DNA from: Candidatus Aminicenantota bacterium
Lineage (GTDB): Bacteria > Acidobacteriota > Aminicenantia > Aminicenantales > Aminicenantaceae
Direction: 5' to 3'
Assembly: GCA_016926925.1 (NCBI GenBank)
Contig: JAFGNQ010000077.1
Location: 1-38,651, forward strand
Length of the DNA stretch: 38,651 nucleotides
Shown: in pieces, positions 8,525 through 17,240 of the stretch
Layout: each line of letters starts with the position of its first letter
Numbering within the stretch: the stretch's first letter is position 1
Translations under genes and position numbers: made by a program
Notes under the pieces: generated by a model
The model's database searches: none
Seen by the model: only the letters and a program-made list of their open reading frames with translations
Told to the model about the DNA's origin: nothing

Positions 8525-10234
8525 TCATGCATCAGGGGCACGTTTGAGCTCCTTGGCTATCGTCCTCCTTCCGATCCGCAGAGTGATAGGCCTTCCGTGA
8601 GGACAAAGAGAGGGATTCGACGTCTTAAAAAGCTCATCGACCAGGTAGGCCATTTTCTCCGTAGAAAGCGGTTGTCCGGCTTTTACAGCCGTCTTGCAGG
8701 CCATTGTCGCCAACAGTTTCTTTTTCCTGTCTTTGATTTTCTCTTGGCTCAATTCATCCAGGAGGGAAAGAAAGACCTCCCTGGCTGCTTTCTCCTCGAA
8801 GATATCGGGGTACTCTTTAAGCGAGTAAGTCCGGCCACCCATAAACTCTGCACGGAAGCCCGTCTCTTCGATCAAGGCTTGATTGTTTTCCAAACTCAAG
8901 ATTTGGGAGGATGAAAGCTCGAACAGCTCCGGCAGAAGCGTCATTTTCCCGGGCCAGCTCTTTTTCCGGTCAAGCTCTTCATATTTTTCGAACAGAACCC
9001 TCTCATGAGCGTTGTGCTGGTCAATGATGAAGAGCCCGTCCTCATCAGCGGCGATGATATAGAGATCCAAATACTGTCCCAGAATTTTTGTTTGGCCTTC
9101 CGGTTCTTTCTCGATTCGGGGAAAGAGAAAACCAGGCGGTCCTTTTTCGTGCGACCGCTCCTTCATTGCAGGAAAGGAGACGGATTCTCGAACTTCCGGA
9201 CCCGGTTTTTCTCCTGCCGGAATAGGGTAGACTTCTTTAAGGCCCATCTCTCTCAGGACAGCCGCCTCGACACCCCTGTGTACGAGACGAAAAACAGCAC
9301 TCGAATCATGAAACCTCACTTCCGTCTTTGCGGGATGGACATTCACATCCACTTCATCCAAAGGGATATCCAAAAATAAAAAAGCTTCCGGGAAGTGCTC
9401 CCTTTCCAGAAGACCCTTGTAAGCTTGTATCAAAGCCGCCTGACAGACCTTGTCTTTGACAAAGCGTCCGTTGACATAGAAGAGCTGCCGGGTTCTATCC
9501 CTTCGTCCGGAAGGAGGGCGGCTGGAAAAACCGGAGATTTTTCGTGAACCCTCTTCGTACCCGACTTCGACAAGAGCGCCCAACAGGTGTTTTCCGAAAA
9601 CCTGATAAAGTCTCTCCTTCAGGCTGGATACGGCAGGATAATGGAATATGCGCCGTTTTCCATGACTCAACGAAAAACCGACACCGGCATAAGCCAGCGA
9701 GAGATGGATCAAATGAGTGGCGATCTGGCTCAATTCGGAGCGATCGGATTTAAGGAATTTCCTTCTGGCCGGCAAATTGAAAAATAAATCCCGCACCTCG
9801 ACACTCGTTCCTACGGGAAAGGCCGCATCCGAAACTTGAAGCAGAACTTCTCCTTCACGCTCGATCATCGTTCCTGTCACATCCCCATTTTCAAAGGTCT
9901 TCAAAGCAACCCGGGAGACTGAAGAAATACTGGGAAGCGCTTCTCCGCGAAAGCCGAGCGTGGATATCCGATCGAGGTCGTTTTCACCCGTAATTTTGCT
10001 CGTGCTGTGCCGCTCGAAGCAGATCAAAGCATCCTCGCGGCTCATCCCGACTCCGTTGTCGGTCACCTTTATCAGGGATTTTCCTCCCTCTTTGAGCTCG
10101 ACTTTGATATCGGCGGCATGGGCATCGAGGGCGTTCTCGACCAATTCTTTGACAACCGAAAACGGCCTTTCAATGACCTCGCCCGCAGCAATCTTCTGCG
10201 AGACCTCATCCGGAAGAACTTTGATGTGCGCCAT
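8525..10234 (-). CDS. mutL: DNA mismatch repair protein MutL
   Basis: 569 residues. The N-terminal GHKL ATPase is complete: ELVENALDA (30-38), DNGVGM (59-64), GFRGEAL (94-100), and the MutL transducer with VNVHPAKTEV (297-306). The C-terminal domain carries nuclease signatures: DQHNAHERVLFE (405-416, an A-to-N change in the DQHA(x)2E(x)4E motif), ACK (512-514, usually ACR) and CPHGRP (544-549). This indicates the strand-nicking MutL type found in bacteria without MutH. The start at 10234 lies 4 nt after the mtaB stop, last gene of purD-purE-mtaB-mutL. Confidence 0.96.
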   Translation of the reverse strand: MAHIKVLPDEVSQKIAAGEVIERPFSVVKELVENALDAHAADIKVELKEGGKSLIKVTDNGVGMSREDALICFERHSTSKITGENDLDRISTLGFRGEALPSISSVSRVALKTFENGDVTGTMIEREGEVLLQVSDAAFPVGTSVEVRDLFFNLPARRKFLKSDRSELSQIATHLIHLSLAYAGVGFSLSHGKRRIFHYPAVSSLKERLYQVFGKHLLGALVEVGYEEGSRKISGFSSRPPSGRRDRTRQLFYVNGRFVKDKVCQAALIQAYKGLLEREHFPEAFLFLDIPLDEVDVNVHPAKTEVRFHDSSAVFRLVHRGVEAAVLREMGLKEVYPIPAGEKPGPEVRESVSFPAMKERSHEKGPPGFLFPRIEKEPEGQTKILGQYLDLYIIAADEDGLFIIDQHNAHERVLFEKYEELDRKKSWPGKMTLLPELFELSSSQILSLENNQALIEETGFRAEFMGGRTYSLKEYPDIFEEKAAREVFLSLLDELSQEKIKDRKKKLLATMACKTAVKAGQPLSTEKMAYLVDELFKTSNPSLCPHGRPITLRIGRRTIAKELKRAPDA

Positions 10235-10238
10235 CGGA

Positions 10239-11492
10239 TTAAACCGAATCCTGCACTATTTCCCCATACGTCTTTTCACGCGTTACGCGGTTTATCTTGA
10301 CGACGACGGTTTCCCTCTCGGCCGAATGAGCCGAGGGGAGCTCAACTTTTATATAATTTGAAGTGAGTGCGGTCGCCTTCTGCTTATCCTTGTTTATGAC
10401 AACGGCGTCACACTCCTTCCCGGTGAAGAGCCGACGGAAATCCAAGTTCTTCCTCCGGGAGAGCTCTCTCAACAGGAAGGCTCTTCCAGTTTTGACTTTT
10501 TCGCCGACCTGCGTCCAATCGGACGCGGGGGTACCCGGACGCGGAGAATAAACAAACACATGGAAATATGTCAAAGGAGAGTCTTTAAGAAATGCCTGCG
10601 TGTTTTCAAAGTCTCCATCGGATTCGCCGGGGAATCCAACCAAAATATCTGCGCCGAGAGAGGCCAGCGGCGACCTGTCGCGAAAAAAGCCCAGAACATT
10701 CCTGTATTCGTCAACGGAAATCCGCCTCCCCATGGAACGAAGAATGCCATCTGTTCCGCTCTGGAGTGAGAAGTGAAAATGAGGGCAGATCTTTGCACTG
10801 GAAGTGAGGTGAACTCGCAGCGCCTCATTCAAGAATCTCGGGTCCAATGAACTCAACCTGATTCTCTTCAGACCGGGCACATCTTCCAAATCTTCGAGAA
10901 GATCGAGAAGAGAACATTTGGGTTCGAGGTCCAGGCCATAGAGACACAGGTGAACTCCGGTGAGCACAATCTCGTTATATCCCTGAGAAACGCATTCCCG
11001 AACTTGACGGATCGTGTTTTGCCTGGTCCGGCTCGTGCTTTTGCCTCTCACACTCGGCACGATACAGAACCGGCAGGCCAGATCGCACCCTTCCTGAATT
11101 TTTATCAGGGCGCGGGAGCGGAAGTGTCTTTCCGGAGTCTTTGTTCGAAGCTTTAAATTCGGGAAGAGGTTCTTACGGATGTTCTCCTTTTCCCGGTTGG
11201 AGACGATCTTCCACACCTGGGGGAAGCGTTCCCATTCCTCCTTGATCCTCTCCGTTGAACAGCCGGTGAGGACCAGGCGGGCATCGGGATTCGTCCTCAG
11301 GATTTTGCGGAGGAATCCCCGGACATCCCTGTCGGCGCGATGGGTAACCGTACAGGTATTGACCAGGATGATATCGCTGTTTTTATGATCCGTTTTGAAG
11401 CGAAGTCCGTATTTCTGAAACTCATTCACCCAGGCGAAGGTTTCAGCCTGGTTGACCCGGCAGCCAAAGCTTTGGATGGAAAAAGAGGTCAT
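10239..11492 (-). CDS. mtaB: tRNA N6-threonylcarbamoyladenosine-37 methylthiotransferase MtaB
   Basis: 417 residues from the ATG at 11492, chosen over an upstream in-frame start because it overlaps the purE stop by 4 nt (ATGA) and starts at the conserved SFSIQSFGCRVNQAE. The N-terminal methylthiotransferase domain has cluster cysteines C11, C47 and C78. The radical SAM domain has C136, C140 and C143 (EGCDLACRFC). The C-terminal TRAM region (about 350-417) binds RNA. CRVNQAE together with CIVPSVRG favours MtaB (ms2t6A, tRNA decoding ANN codons) over MiaB or RimO; this sub-assignment is by motif resemblance. Confidence 0.88.
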   Translation of the reverse strand: MTSFSIQSFGCRVNQAETFAWVNEFQKYGLRFKTDHKNSDIILVNTCTVTHRADRDVRGFLRKILRTNPDARLVLTGCSTERIKEEWERFPQVWKIVSNREKENIRKNLFPNLKLRTKTPERHFRSRALIKIQEGCDLACRFCIVPSVRGKSTSRTRQNTIRQVRECVSQGYNEIVLTGVHLCLYGLDLEPKCSLLDLLEDLEDVPGLKRIRLSSLDPRFLNEALRVHLTSSAKICPHFHFSLQSGTDGILRSMGRRISVDEYRNVLGFFRDRSPLASLGADILVGFPGESDGDFENTQAFLKDSPLTYFHVFVYSPRPGTPASDWTQVGEKVKTGRAFLLRELSRRKNLDFRRLFTGKECDAVVINKDKQKATALTSNYIKVELPSAHSAERETVVVKINRVTREKTYGEIVQDSV

Positions 11493-11983
11493 AGTTTTTC
11501 TTTGATAATACGCGAGCTTTCCTCGACCATGGCCGCCATATTTTGTTTGTAAGCACAAAATTTATCCCTTAAGGAGGAATCCTTCAGGCTCAAAATCTGC
11601 ACGGCGAGAAGAGCCGCATTGATCGCCCCGGACTCTCCCAGGCCCATGCAAGCCACCGGAACTCCTTTCGGCATCTGAACGGAAGAGAGCAGAGCATCGA
11701 AACCGCTCAGAGTCGAACTCGCAACCGGGACGGCAATCACGGGCTGCCCTGTATGGGAGGCCACAACTCCCGCAAGGTGCGCGGCCTTTCCTGCAACCGC
11801 TATGAAAACCAGGGCGCCTTTCTCTTCGAACGATTTGACCAGGTGAACGGTCCTGTCCGGGGATCTGTGAGCCGAGGTTACTTCCAGCGTGAAGGGCACG
11901 TCAAACTCTTTGAGTGTGGATAAAGCTGCCTCGACCACCTTGAAATCCGATTCGCTTCCTATAAATACAGCGACTTTCATCAT
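11489..11983 (-). CDS. purE: N5-carboxyaminoimidazole ribonucleotide mutase PurE
   Basis: 164 residues, the full PurE fold. Signatures are GSESDFKVVEAA near the N-terminus, SAHRSPDR, PVIAVPVASSTLSGFDALLS and VQMPKGVPVACMGLG. Overall it matches the class I mutase, but the normally AGGAAHLPG loop reads AGKAAHLAG. No purK partner is in the window, so whether it uses N5-CAIR or CO2 and AIR cannot be settled here. Overlaps both neighbours by 4 nt. Confidence 0.92.
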   Translation of the reverse strand: MMKVAVFIGSESDFKVVEAALSTLKEFDVPFTLEVTSAHRSPDRTVHLVKSFEEKGALVFIAVAGKAAHLAGVVASHTGQPVIAVPVASSTLSGFDALLSSVQMPKGVPVACMGLGESGAINAALLAVQILSLKDSSLRDKFCAYKQNMAAMVEESSRIIKEKL

Positions 11984-13257
11984 TCATCTCCCTTCATGGC
12001 TCCGATGTCCCGGCGAAAATGCATGGCTTCAAATCCGATTTTTCCGGTGGCCTCATAGATCTTTTTCATAGTATCGGCAAGCGAATCTTCAGAAGCACAG
12101 ACACCTAAGATTCTTCCCCCATCCGTGTAATACTTGCTATCCTTGAGCTTGGTTCCCGCATGGAACAGGGTGACTCCCTCCATTTTCTGTGCTTCCTCCA
12201 AGCCCTCGATCAACTTTCCTTTTTCATAGTTCGCCGGATACCCTCCTGAAGCGAGAACGACACATGCGGAAGGCTTACGGCTCCACTCAACTTCCTTTTC
12301 GAGAACGTTTCCTTCGATAGCGGCCAAGAGGACTTCGACCAGATCACCCCTTAACCTCAGCATTTGGGGCTGCGTCTCCGGGTCTCCGAACCGGCAGTTG
12401 TATTCCAGCACCCTGGGGCCGTTTTCAGTCAGCATCAACCCCACATACAAAACGCCTTTGTATTTCCGCTCTTCCTCGAGCATCCGGGTGATGGTGGGGA
12501 AAATAATATGTTTCATCGTCGATTCAAAGAGCTCTTGACTTACATAAGGGGAAGGCGAAATTGCGCCCATACCTCCTGTATTCGGCCCTTTATCCCCGTC
12601 AAATACGGCCTTATGGTCCATTGTGGTGACAAAAGGGAGCACTTTAACGCCGTCGGAGATAACGATAAAGGAGACTTCTTTTCCTCTCAAATATTCCTCG
12701 ATGACAACTTTATTCCCACTCTCTCCGAACTTCTTCTCGACCATGATCGTATCCACTGCCAGCTCCGCCTTTTTAAGGGTGTTGCAGACGATAACTCCCT
12801 TCCCGGCAGCCAACCCATTGGCTTTGACGACGAGAGGAAAAGAGATGGCCTCTGATTGAAGGATCCTTTTGGCTTGATCCGAAGAATCCGCAATCCTGAA
12901 TTTTGCCGTGGGAATCTTATGGCGATCCATAAACTGTTTGGCAAAGACTTTGCTCCCTTCGAGCTCGGCTGCAGCTTGATTGGGGCCGAAAATCTTCAGC
13001 CCCACCTCCTCAAACACATCGACGATTCCCAGTGTCAAGGGCAGCTCAGGCCCGACAACGGTCAAGTCTATTGTTTTATGCTTGGCAAAATCGGCCAGGC
13101 CTTTTACATCCGAAGCTTCGATGGCGACATTCTCTGCGGCATCCGCCGTGCCTGCATTGCCGGGTGCACAATAGACCTTTTTGACTCGAGGGCTCTGGGC
13201 GATCTTCCAGCAAAGCGCATGCTCCCTCCCTCCGGATCCTATGACTAATATCTTCAT
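11980..13257 (-). CDS. purD: Phosphoribosylamine-glycine ligase PurD
   Basis: 425-residue ATP-grasp enzyme of standard length. The N-terminal domain begins MKILVIGSGGREHALCWK and has APGNAGT. The ATP-grasp core has VVKANGLAAGKGV, EEYLRGKEVSF and DHKAVFDGDKGPNTGGMGA, with RFGDPETQ near the C-terminal part. It makes glycinamide ribonucleotide in de novo purine synthesis. First gene of purD-purE-mtaB-mutL, preceded by GAGG about 9 nt before the ATG. A possible promoter (TTGAAG, 17 nt, AATAAT) overlaps the right part of the hairpin described at 13289-13344. Confidence 0.96.
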   Translation of the reverse strand: MKILVIGSGGREHALCWKIAQSPRVKKVYCAPGNAGTADAAENVAIEASDVKGLADFAKHKTIDLTVVGPELPLTLGIVDVFEEVGLKIFGPNQAAAELEGSKVFAKQFMDRHKIPTAKFRIADSSDQAKRILQSEAISFPLVVKANGLAAGKGVIVCNTLKKAELAVDTIMVEKKFGESGNKVVIEEYLRGKEVSFIVISDGVKVLPFVTTMDHKAVFDGDKGPNTGGMGAISPSPYVSQELFESTMKHIIFPTITRMLEEERKYKGVLYVGLMLTENGPRVLEYNCRFGDPETQPQMLRLRGDLVEVLLAAIEGNVLEKEVEWSRKPSACVVLASGGYPANYEKGKLIEGLEEAQKMEGVTLFHAGTKLKDSKYYTDGGRILGVCASEDSLADTMKKIYEATGKIGFEAMHFRRDIGAMKGDE

Positions 13258-13288
13258 CTCACTAACCTCTTCAATCTGAATTATTCAT

Positions 13289-13344
13289 AAAAACTGCCGA
13301 CACTTCAATTTAAAAGAACTTACTTCCTATCCTCGGCAGTTTTT
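13289..13344 (-). terminator. Terminator-like hairpin with 32-nt loop between glyA-like gene and purD
   Basis: A perfect 12-bp inverted repeat AAAAACTGCCGA (13289-13300) / TCGGCAGTTTTT (13333-13344) encloses 32 nt. On either strand the stem ends in a U run, so it can act bidirectionally. For minus-strand transcription it follows the SHMT-like gene (ends 13400) and precedes purD (starts 13257). The loop is unusually long for a simple terminator, so a leader or attenuator role for purD is also possible. Confidence 0.6.
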
Positions 13345-13399
13345 ACCTCCGGCGAGCCGATCTCACCGCATCGGCACAGCCACATCCTTAGCCGCGCGT

Positions 13400-14836
13400 C
13401 TAGAGATATTTCTCTAAATTCCGAACGAACAGCTCTGTGAAAAGGGCGTTCGGTGATACACTGGTCAATATTTGTGCAGCCAGAGGAACAGCCTGTTCGG
13501 CGGGGAGACAATATTTCATCTCTAAAAAACCTTGTCGATATTGAATCACTTCCTCTTTCACCGTCTTGTTTTTGACCACAACATCGGCAATGTATTCGGA
13601 CAGAGCGCCGAAATCGTCTTCCTTCATCCCGAATCGCGTCATTTCCTGAACTCCCATCCGTATACCGCTCGGATCCAGAAAGGTCTCATCATCCGGAAGG
13701 GCTTGGTAATTCGTGATCAAATTATTCTCCTCAAGACGCTGCGCGATCTCCACCCCGTTACCGTACTCCTTAACTCGGATGAGAACCTGGTGCGTTTCCG
13801 TAAAGCCTTCCGCCTCATTGCCCTCGACAGAAACGCCTCTGTCTTTGAGAGCTCGCGCAAATGCCTTGGCATTGCTCCGTACCTGACCTTGGTATGTGTC
13901 TCGAAATTCATTCATTTCGTAGGCTGCCATCAACAAGCCGAGTAGCGTGCCGAGGTGGTGGTTGCTCGTGGATCCCGGAAAGGCCCTGCTCACAATATCG
14001 AGCCAAAGTTTCCTCAACGGGCTTCCTTTAGGAAAATTCCCTGCGATCAATCCTCTCTGAGGACCGAAGAACGTCTTATGCGTACTGCCTGTCACGACGT
14101 CGGCCCCTTCCTTGAGCGGCATCTGGAACGCACCGTAAAGACCCAATACATGGGCCATATCGTACATGATGACCGGCCGCGTGTCCCAATCCTTAACCAA
14201 ATCGAAAACATAGGCGATCGGCTCGGGATAGAGGAACATGCTTTTTCCGAAGACCATTAGCTCCGGTTTCTCCTTATCTAAGATTTTCGCCAATTTCTCT
14301 AAATCGAGCTTGTAGGGGTTTTCCTTCAGGACGGGAAAGTTGATGACATTGTCCTTTCCTGTATCCGGATTTTCGGCCACATAGTTGAACAACGCACCCA
14401 TGGGCTGAGAGCTGAGATGCCCGCCTTTTGTCAAATCGTTGTTCATGACCAGTCGCATCTTGCGCATAGGCTGGCTCTCGGCACGGTCCCGGTTGAGAAA
14501 ACGAACCATACCTTTGAAAACGACCTCATTAGCCATCTGGCCGCTGATCGTTCTCAGTTCAACTTCTTCGCAGCCGAAATATTGGGCCATCTCACGCCGT
14601 GCTTCCTCCTCGACCTCTCTTATGAAGCCGATGCCTTGGTAGAAGTAAACCTCATTCCCTTTCATGGTCCTGTGTTCCGCATAGCGCCCCGCCGGATCGG
14701 ACATCTCGCACATTTTCACCAGCAGAGACGGCGTTGACTCGGAGGGGATGAGGTTAAAAGAATTCTTCTGCCTCCAGTTGTTGTTCTGAATGACTTTGTG
14801 GGATAAATCCCGGGTTTTTTCTAAAAACGAGGACAT
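13400..14836 (-). CDS. Divergent serine hydroxymethyltransferase-family PLP enzyme
   Basis: 478 residues from ATG 14836, which has AGGAG spaced 7 nt and lies 10 nt after rpiB; a longer reading from 14923 would overlap rpiB and is not favoured. SHMT landmarks are FNLIPSES (27-34, cf. NLIASEN), GRYAEHR near 50, SGQMANE (98-104), GGH (138-140), DMAHVLGL (226-233) and the Schiff-base lysine K254 in STHKTFFGP. It is about 50-60 residues longer than bacterial GlyA and the loops between motifs differ, so it may be a separate SHMT subgroup. Glycine/serine-folate activity is likely but not certain. Probably cotranscribed with rpiB. Confidence 0.75.
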   Translation of the reverse strand: MSSFLEKTRDLSHKVIQNNNWRQKNSFNLIPSESTPSLLVKMCEMSDPAGRYAEHRTMKGNEVYFYQGIGFIREVEEEARREMAQYFGCEEVELRTISGQMANEVVFKGMVRFLNRDRAESQPMRKMRLVMNNDLTKGGHLSSQPMGALFNYVAENPDTGKDNVINFPVLKENPYKLDLEKLAKILDKEKPELMVFGKSMFLYPEPIAYVFDLVKDWDTRPVIMYDMAHVLGLYGAFQMPLKEGADVVTGSTHKTFFGPQRGLIAGNFPKGSPLRKLWLDIVSRAFPGSTSNHHLGTLLGLLMAAYEMNEFRDTYQGQVRSNAKAFARALKDRGVSVEGNEAEGFTETHQVLIRVKEYGNGVEIAQRLEENNLITNYQALPDDETFLDPSGIRMGVQEMTRFGMKEDDFGALSEYIADVVVKNKTVKEEVIQYRQGFLEMKYCLPAEQAVPLAAQILTSVSPNALFTELFVRNLEKYL

Positions 14837-14846
14837 TGTTTTGCTC

Positions 14847-15305
14847 CTAAACCTCCAGCTTAAAGTTTTGTCGTTCGACAGCTCGGATTTTATCAAGCCG
14901 CTCTTGATGTCTTCCCTCCTCAAACTCGGTCTCGAGCCATATCTCGACTATGTGAAGAGCCTCGTCCAGAGGGAGAATTCTTCCCCCCAGGGTTAAGCAG
15001 TTAGAATCATTATGACTGCGGCTCATCTCAGCCGTGTACTCATCACAACAGGATGTGGCCCGGACACCGGGGAATTTATTGGCGACGATCGCCATTCCTA
15101 AACCGGTTCCGCAGACAAGAATGGCCTTTTCAAACTCTCCGGAAACCAATCCTTCCATGGCCATAACAGCGAAATCCACATAATCCACCCTCTCTTTGGA
15201 ATGGCAGCCAAAGTCTCTAAATCGAATTTTCTTCTCGGAAAGAAACTCGAGGATTCCCGATTTCAATTCAAAGCCCGCATGATCTGAGGCAACAGCAATC
15301 TTCAT
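14847..15305 (-). CDS. rpiB: Ribose 5-phosphate isomerase B
   Basis: 152 residues, normal RpiB/LacAB length. The phosphate-binding and catalytic residues are in place: DHAGFELK near the N-terminus, CGTGLGM (catalytic Cys in the second strand loop) and SRSHNDSNCLTLGGR. It interconverts ribulose- and ribose-5-phosphate in the pentose phosphate pathway, supplying PRPP for the purine and queuosine genes nearby. A promoter lies 40 nt upstream. First gene of rpiB plus the SHMT-like gene. Confidence 0.93.
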   Translation of the reverse strand: MKIAVASDHAGFELKSGILEFLSEKKIRFRDFGCHSKERVDYVDFAVMAMEGLVSGEFEKAILVCGTGLGMAIVANKFPGVRATSCCDEYTAEMSRSHNDSNCLTLGGRILPLDEALHIVEIWLETEFEEGRHQERLDKIRAVERQNFKLEV

Positions 15306-15344
15306 CCTTCCTCCTTTCTCCGTTGGGAATCGGATTTCTCGGAT

Positions 15345-15372
15345 ATTATAACAATTATAATATGGGAAACAA
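15345..15372 (-). promoter_or_regulatory. Candidate promoter for rpiB
   Basis: Minus strand: TTGTTT (15372-15367), 16-nt spacer, consensus -10 TATAAT (15350-15345). The -10 sits inside a small inverted repeat ATTATAA-CAA-TTATAAT (15345-15361), which could also be an operator. No other gene signal is seen between 15306 and 15484. Confidence 0.45.
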
Positions 15373-15484
15373 ACTTCTAATACCCCGAGGGGACATTCCC
15401 TTATCGATGGAGCCCGGCATAAACAGGAAATCTAAGGGGTGCCAGGGAGGCTGATTTCATTGGTTCTTGGATAAGGAGGAAGGC

Positions 15485-17056
15485 TTACTTCAGGCCTTTT
15501 TGAAGCAGCGCTAGAGCTTCCGGAAAAAGCTCGATGGCTCTCCGCACAACGGGATCACTCTGCCGGAAAACTTTCGTACCCTCTTCGATACCCCAGATAA
15601 AAGTGAATATCTCCCGCTCGATCTCCCGCTTGAGCTGATCCTTCGCTTCATCAAACTCAGCTTCATCGAAGGGAATGTCGATACCCCGGATGAAGCTTTT
15701 GAAATCGTCCAGGACTGCCGGGGCGGCCGTAAAATTTTTATCCAACGCGGTCAGATTCGATTCTTGCGCGTGTTCCCCATTCTCAACCGGAAAAATGAAC
15801 TTTTTAGAAAGAGGCGTTTTCCGGGCAGTGAATTTTTTCGCATATTCAAAAAATGCGCCTTTGCTCAAAAGCCTCACCGTTAACAACGCATAGGTAAATT
15901 CCACCTTATAGTCAGGAGTGATCCCTCCCTGCCCCAGGACTTTCCTGCCGTTGACTGTATAACGAACCTCTCGAGACTCCTCGTTCGGAGCCTCGCGAGC
16001 AAAATAATAATCGTCGACTTCGCTGTAGTCGCGCTGTATGGACCGGCCGGATGGTGTAAAATATTTGGCCGTAGTCAAGGCGATGGCAGCATCGGATGCC
16101 AGGGGAAAAAGAGTTTGGACAAGCCCCTTCCCGAAAGAATCATCTCCGACGATCAAACCCCGGTCATTGTCCATCACCGCACCGCTCACAATCTCGGGAG
16201 CGCTGGCAGTGGCATTGTTGATCAGAATGATGAGAGGGATCTCCTCGTACTGATCGTCATGAAGAGCGTAGAACTTTCTGTTGTAATAACTTTTTCTACC
16301 TTTGATGGAAACGACCAGAGCCCCTTTGGGCAAAAATTCGTCGGAGAGCTCGATGGATTGAGGGAAAGTGCCGCCCCCGTCCCATCTCAGATCCAGTAGG
16401 AGCTTGTCCATTCCCTGGGCTTTCAGAATTTTCATCTTTTCCCGGAATTCCTCGGTAGTCGTTTCAGCAAAATTCCGGATGTAGATGTAGCCGATGCCCT
16501 CCTTGAGAATGAATGCATAAGGCACACTGTAAAGCGGGATTTCCGCCCGAGTGATGGTAAACTCCAGCGGTTCATCCAAGCCCTCCCGAACGATCGTGAT
16601 AGCGACATCCGTTCCTTCGGGGCCTCTCAATTTCTGCATGGCATCGAAACTCGAAATGGGCTTCGTGCTCTCCCCTTCGATGTGGGAAATGATGTCTCCC
16701 GCCTGGATTCCCAATCTGTAGGCGGGGGTGCCTTCCAAAGGCGTTACAACGACCAAACGGTCTTCCTGTTTCTGAATCATGAGCCCCAATCCGAAATATT
16801 TCCCCTTATACTCCTCACGGAGTGTCGTCAAATTCTTAGGATTCAAGAAATAAGAATGGGGATCGAGGGTCTGCAGCATTCCCCTGATTGTAGAATGAGT
16901 CAGCTCCTCACGGTCCACTTCTTGGTAATAATTCTGTTCGATAAGAGAAACGATGGACTCTATCTTTTGGAGAGATTGATTCCAGACGTCGTCTTCCCAG
17001 GCAAGGGGAAGTATCAAAGAAAACGCTATAAAAAAGAGAATGATCCGTTTTGTCAT
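15485..17056 (-). CDS. S41 family C-terminal processing peptidase (CtpA-like)
   Basis: 523 residues. A signal peptide covers about 1-20 (MTKRIILFFIAFSLILPLAW). A helical N-terminal region (25-85) leads to a PDZ domain (about 88-170) and the S41 protease core, with the catalytic pair S285 in NNATASAPEIVSG and K310 in DSFGKGLVQT. The usual LDLRNNPGG segment reads LDLRWDGGG. A C-terminal helical extension of about 120 residues is rich in charged residues. It would degrade or trim envelope proteins in the periplasm. Monocistronic-looking, with its own promoter. Confidence 0.92.
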   Translation of the reverse strand: MTKRIILFFIAFSLILPLAWEDDVWNQSLQKIESIVSLIEQNYYQEVDREELTHSTIRGMLQTLDPHSYFLNPKNLTTLREEYKGKYFGLGLMIQKQEDRLVVVTPLEGTPAYRLGIQAGDIISHIEGESTKPISSFDAMQKLRGPEGTDVAITIVREGLDEPLEFTITRAEIPLYSVPYAFILKEGIGYIYIRNFAETTTEEFREKMKILKAQGMDKLLLDLRWDGGGTFPQSIELSDEFLPKGALVVSIKGRKSYYNRKFYALHDDQYEEIPLIILINNATASAPEIVSGAVMDNDRGLIVGDDSFGKGLVQTLFPLASDAAIALTTAKYFTPSGRSIQRDYSEVDDYYFAREAPNEESREVRYTVNGRKVLGQGGITPDYKVEFTYALLTVRLLSKGAFFEYAKKFTARKTPLSKKFIFPVENGEHAQESNLTALDKNFTAAPAVLDDFKSFIRGIDIPFDEAEFDEAKDQLKREIEREIFTFIWGIEEGTKVFRQSDPVVRRAIELFPEALALLQKGLK

Positions 17057-17075
17057 AAGGTCACACAGAAAATTT

Positions 17076-17104
17076 ATATTAGCAGAGCTTGTGTTCTATG
17101 TAAA
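17076..17104 (-). promoter_or_regulatory. Sigma-70-type promoter for the S41 peptidase
   Basis: Minus strand: TTTACA (17104-17099), exactly 17 nt, TAATAT (17081-17076). The predicted start is about 13 nt before the ATG at 17056; no strong Shine-Dalgarno sequence is present in this short leader. Confidence 0.6.
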
Positions 17105-17240
17105 GGCATCGCGTTCTAGGCCATTGAATATTTAGGTCTTTTTCAGTCAATCTTACAGTGCGCAACCGGAATGAGCCGGTATGAATTTTTTTGAGGTTCT
17201 CCCTGTGCCTTATATAGAGTGCGATTTTATTCAGTCAGCT

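Noticed and set aside
17165..17192. Plus-strand ACCGG/CCGGT hairpin followed by T7
   Set aside because: No plus-strand gene precedes it, and on the minus strand there is no U tract, so it is not called a terminator.
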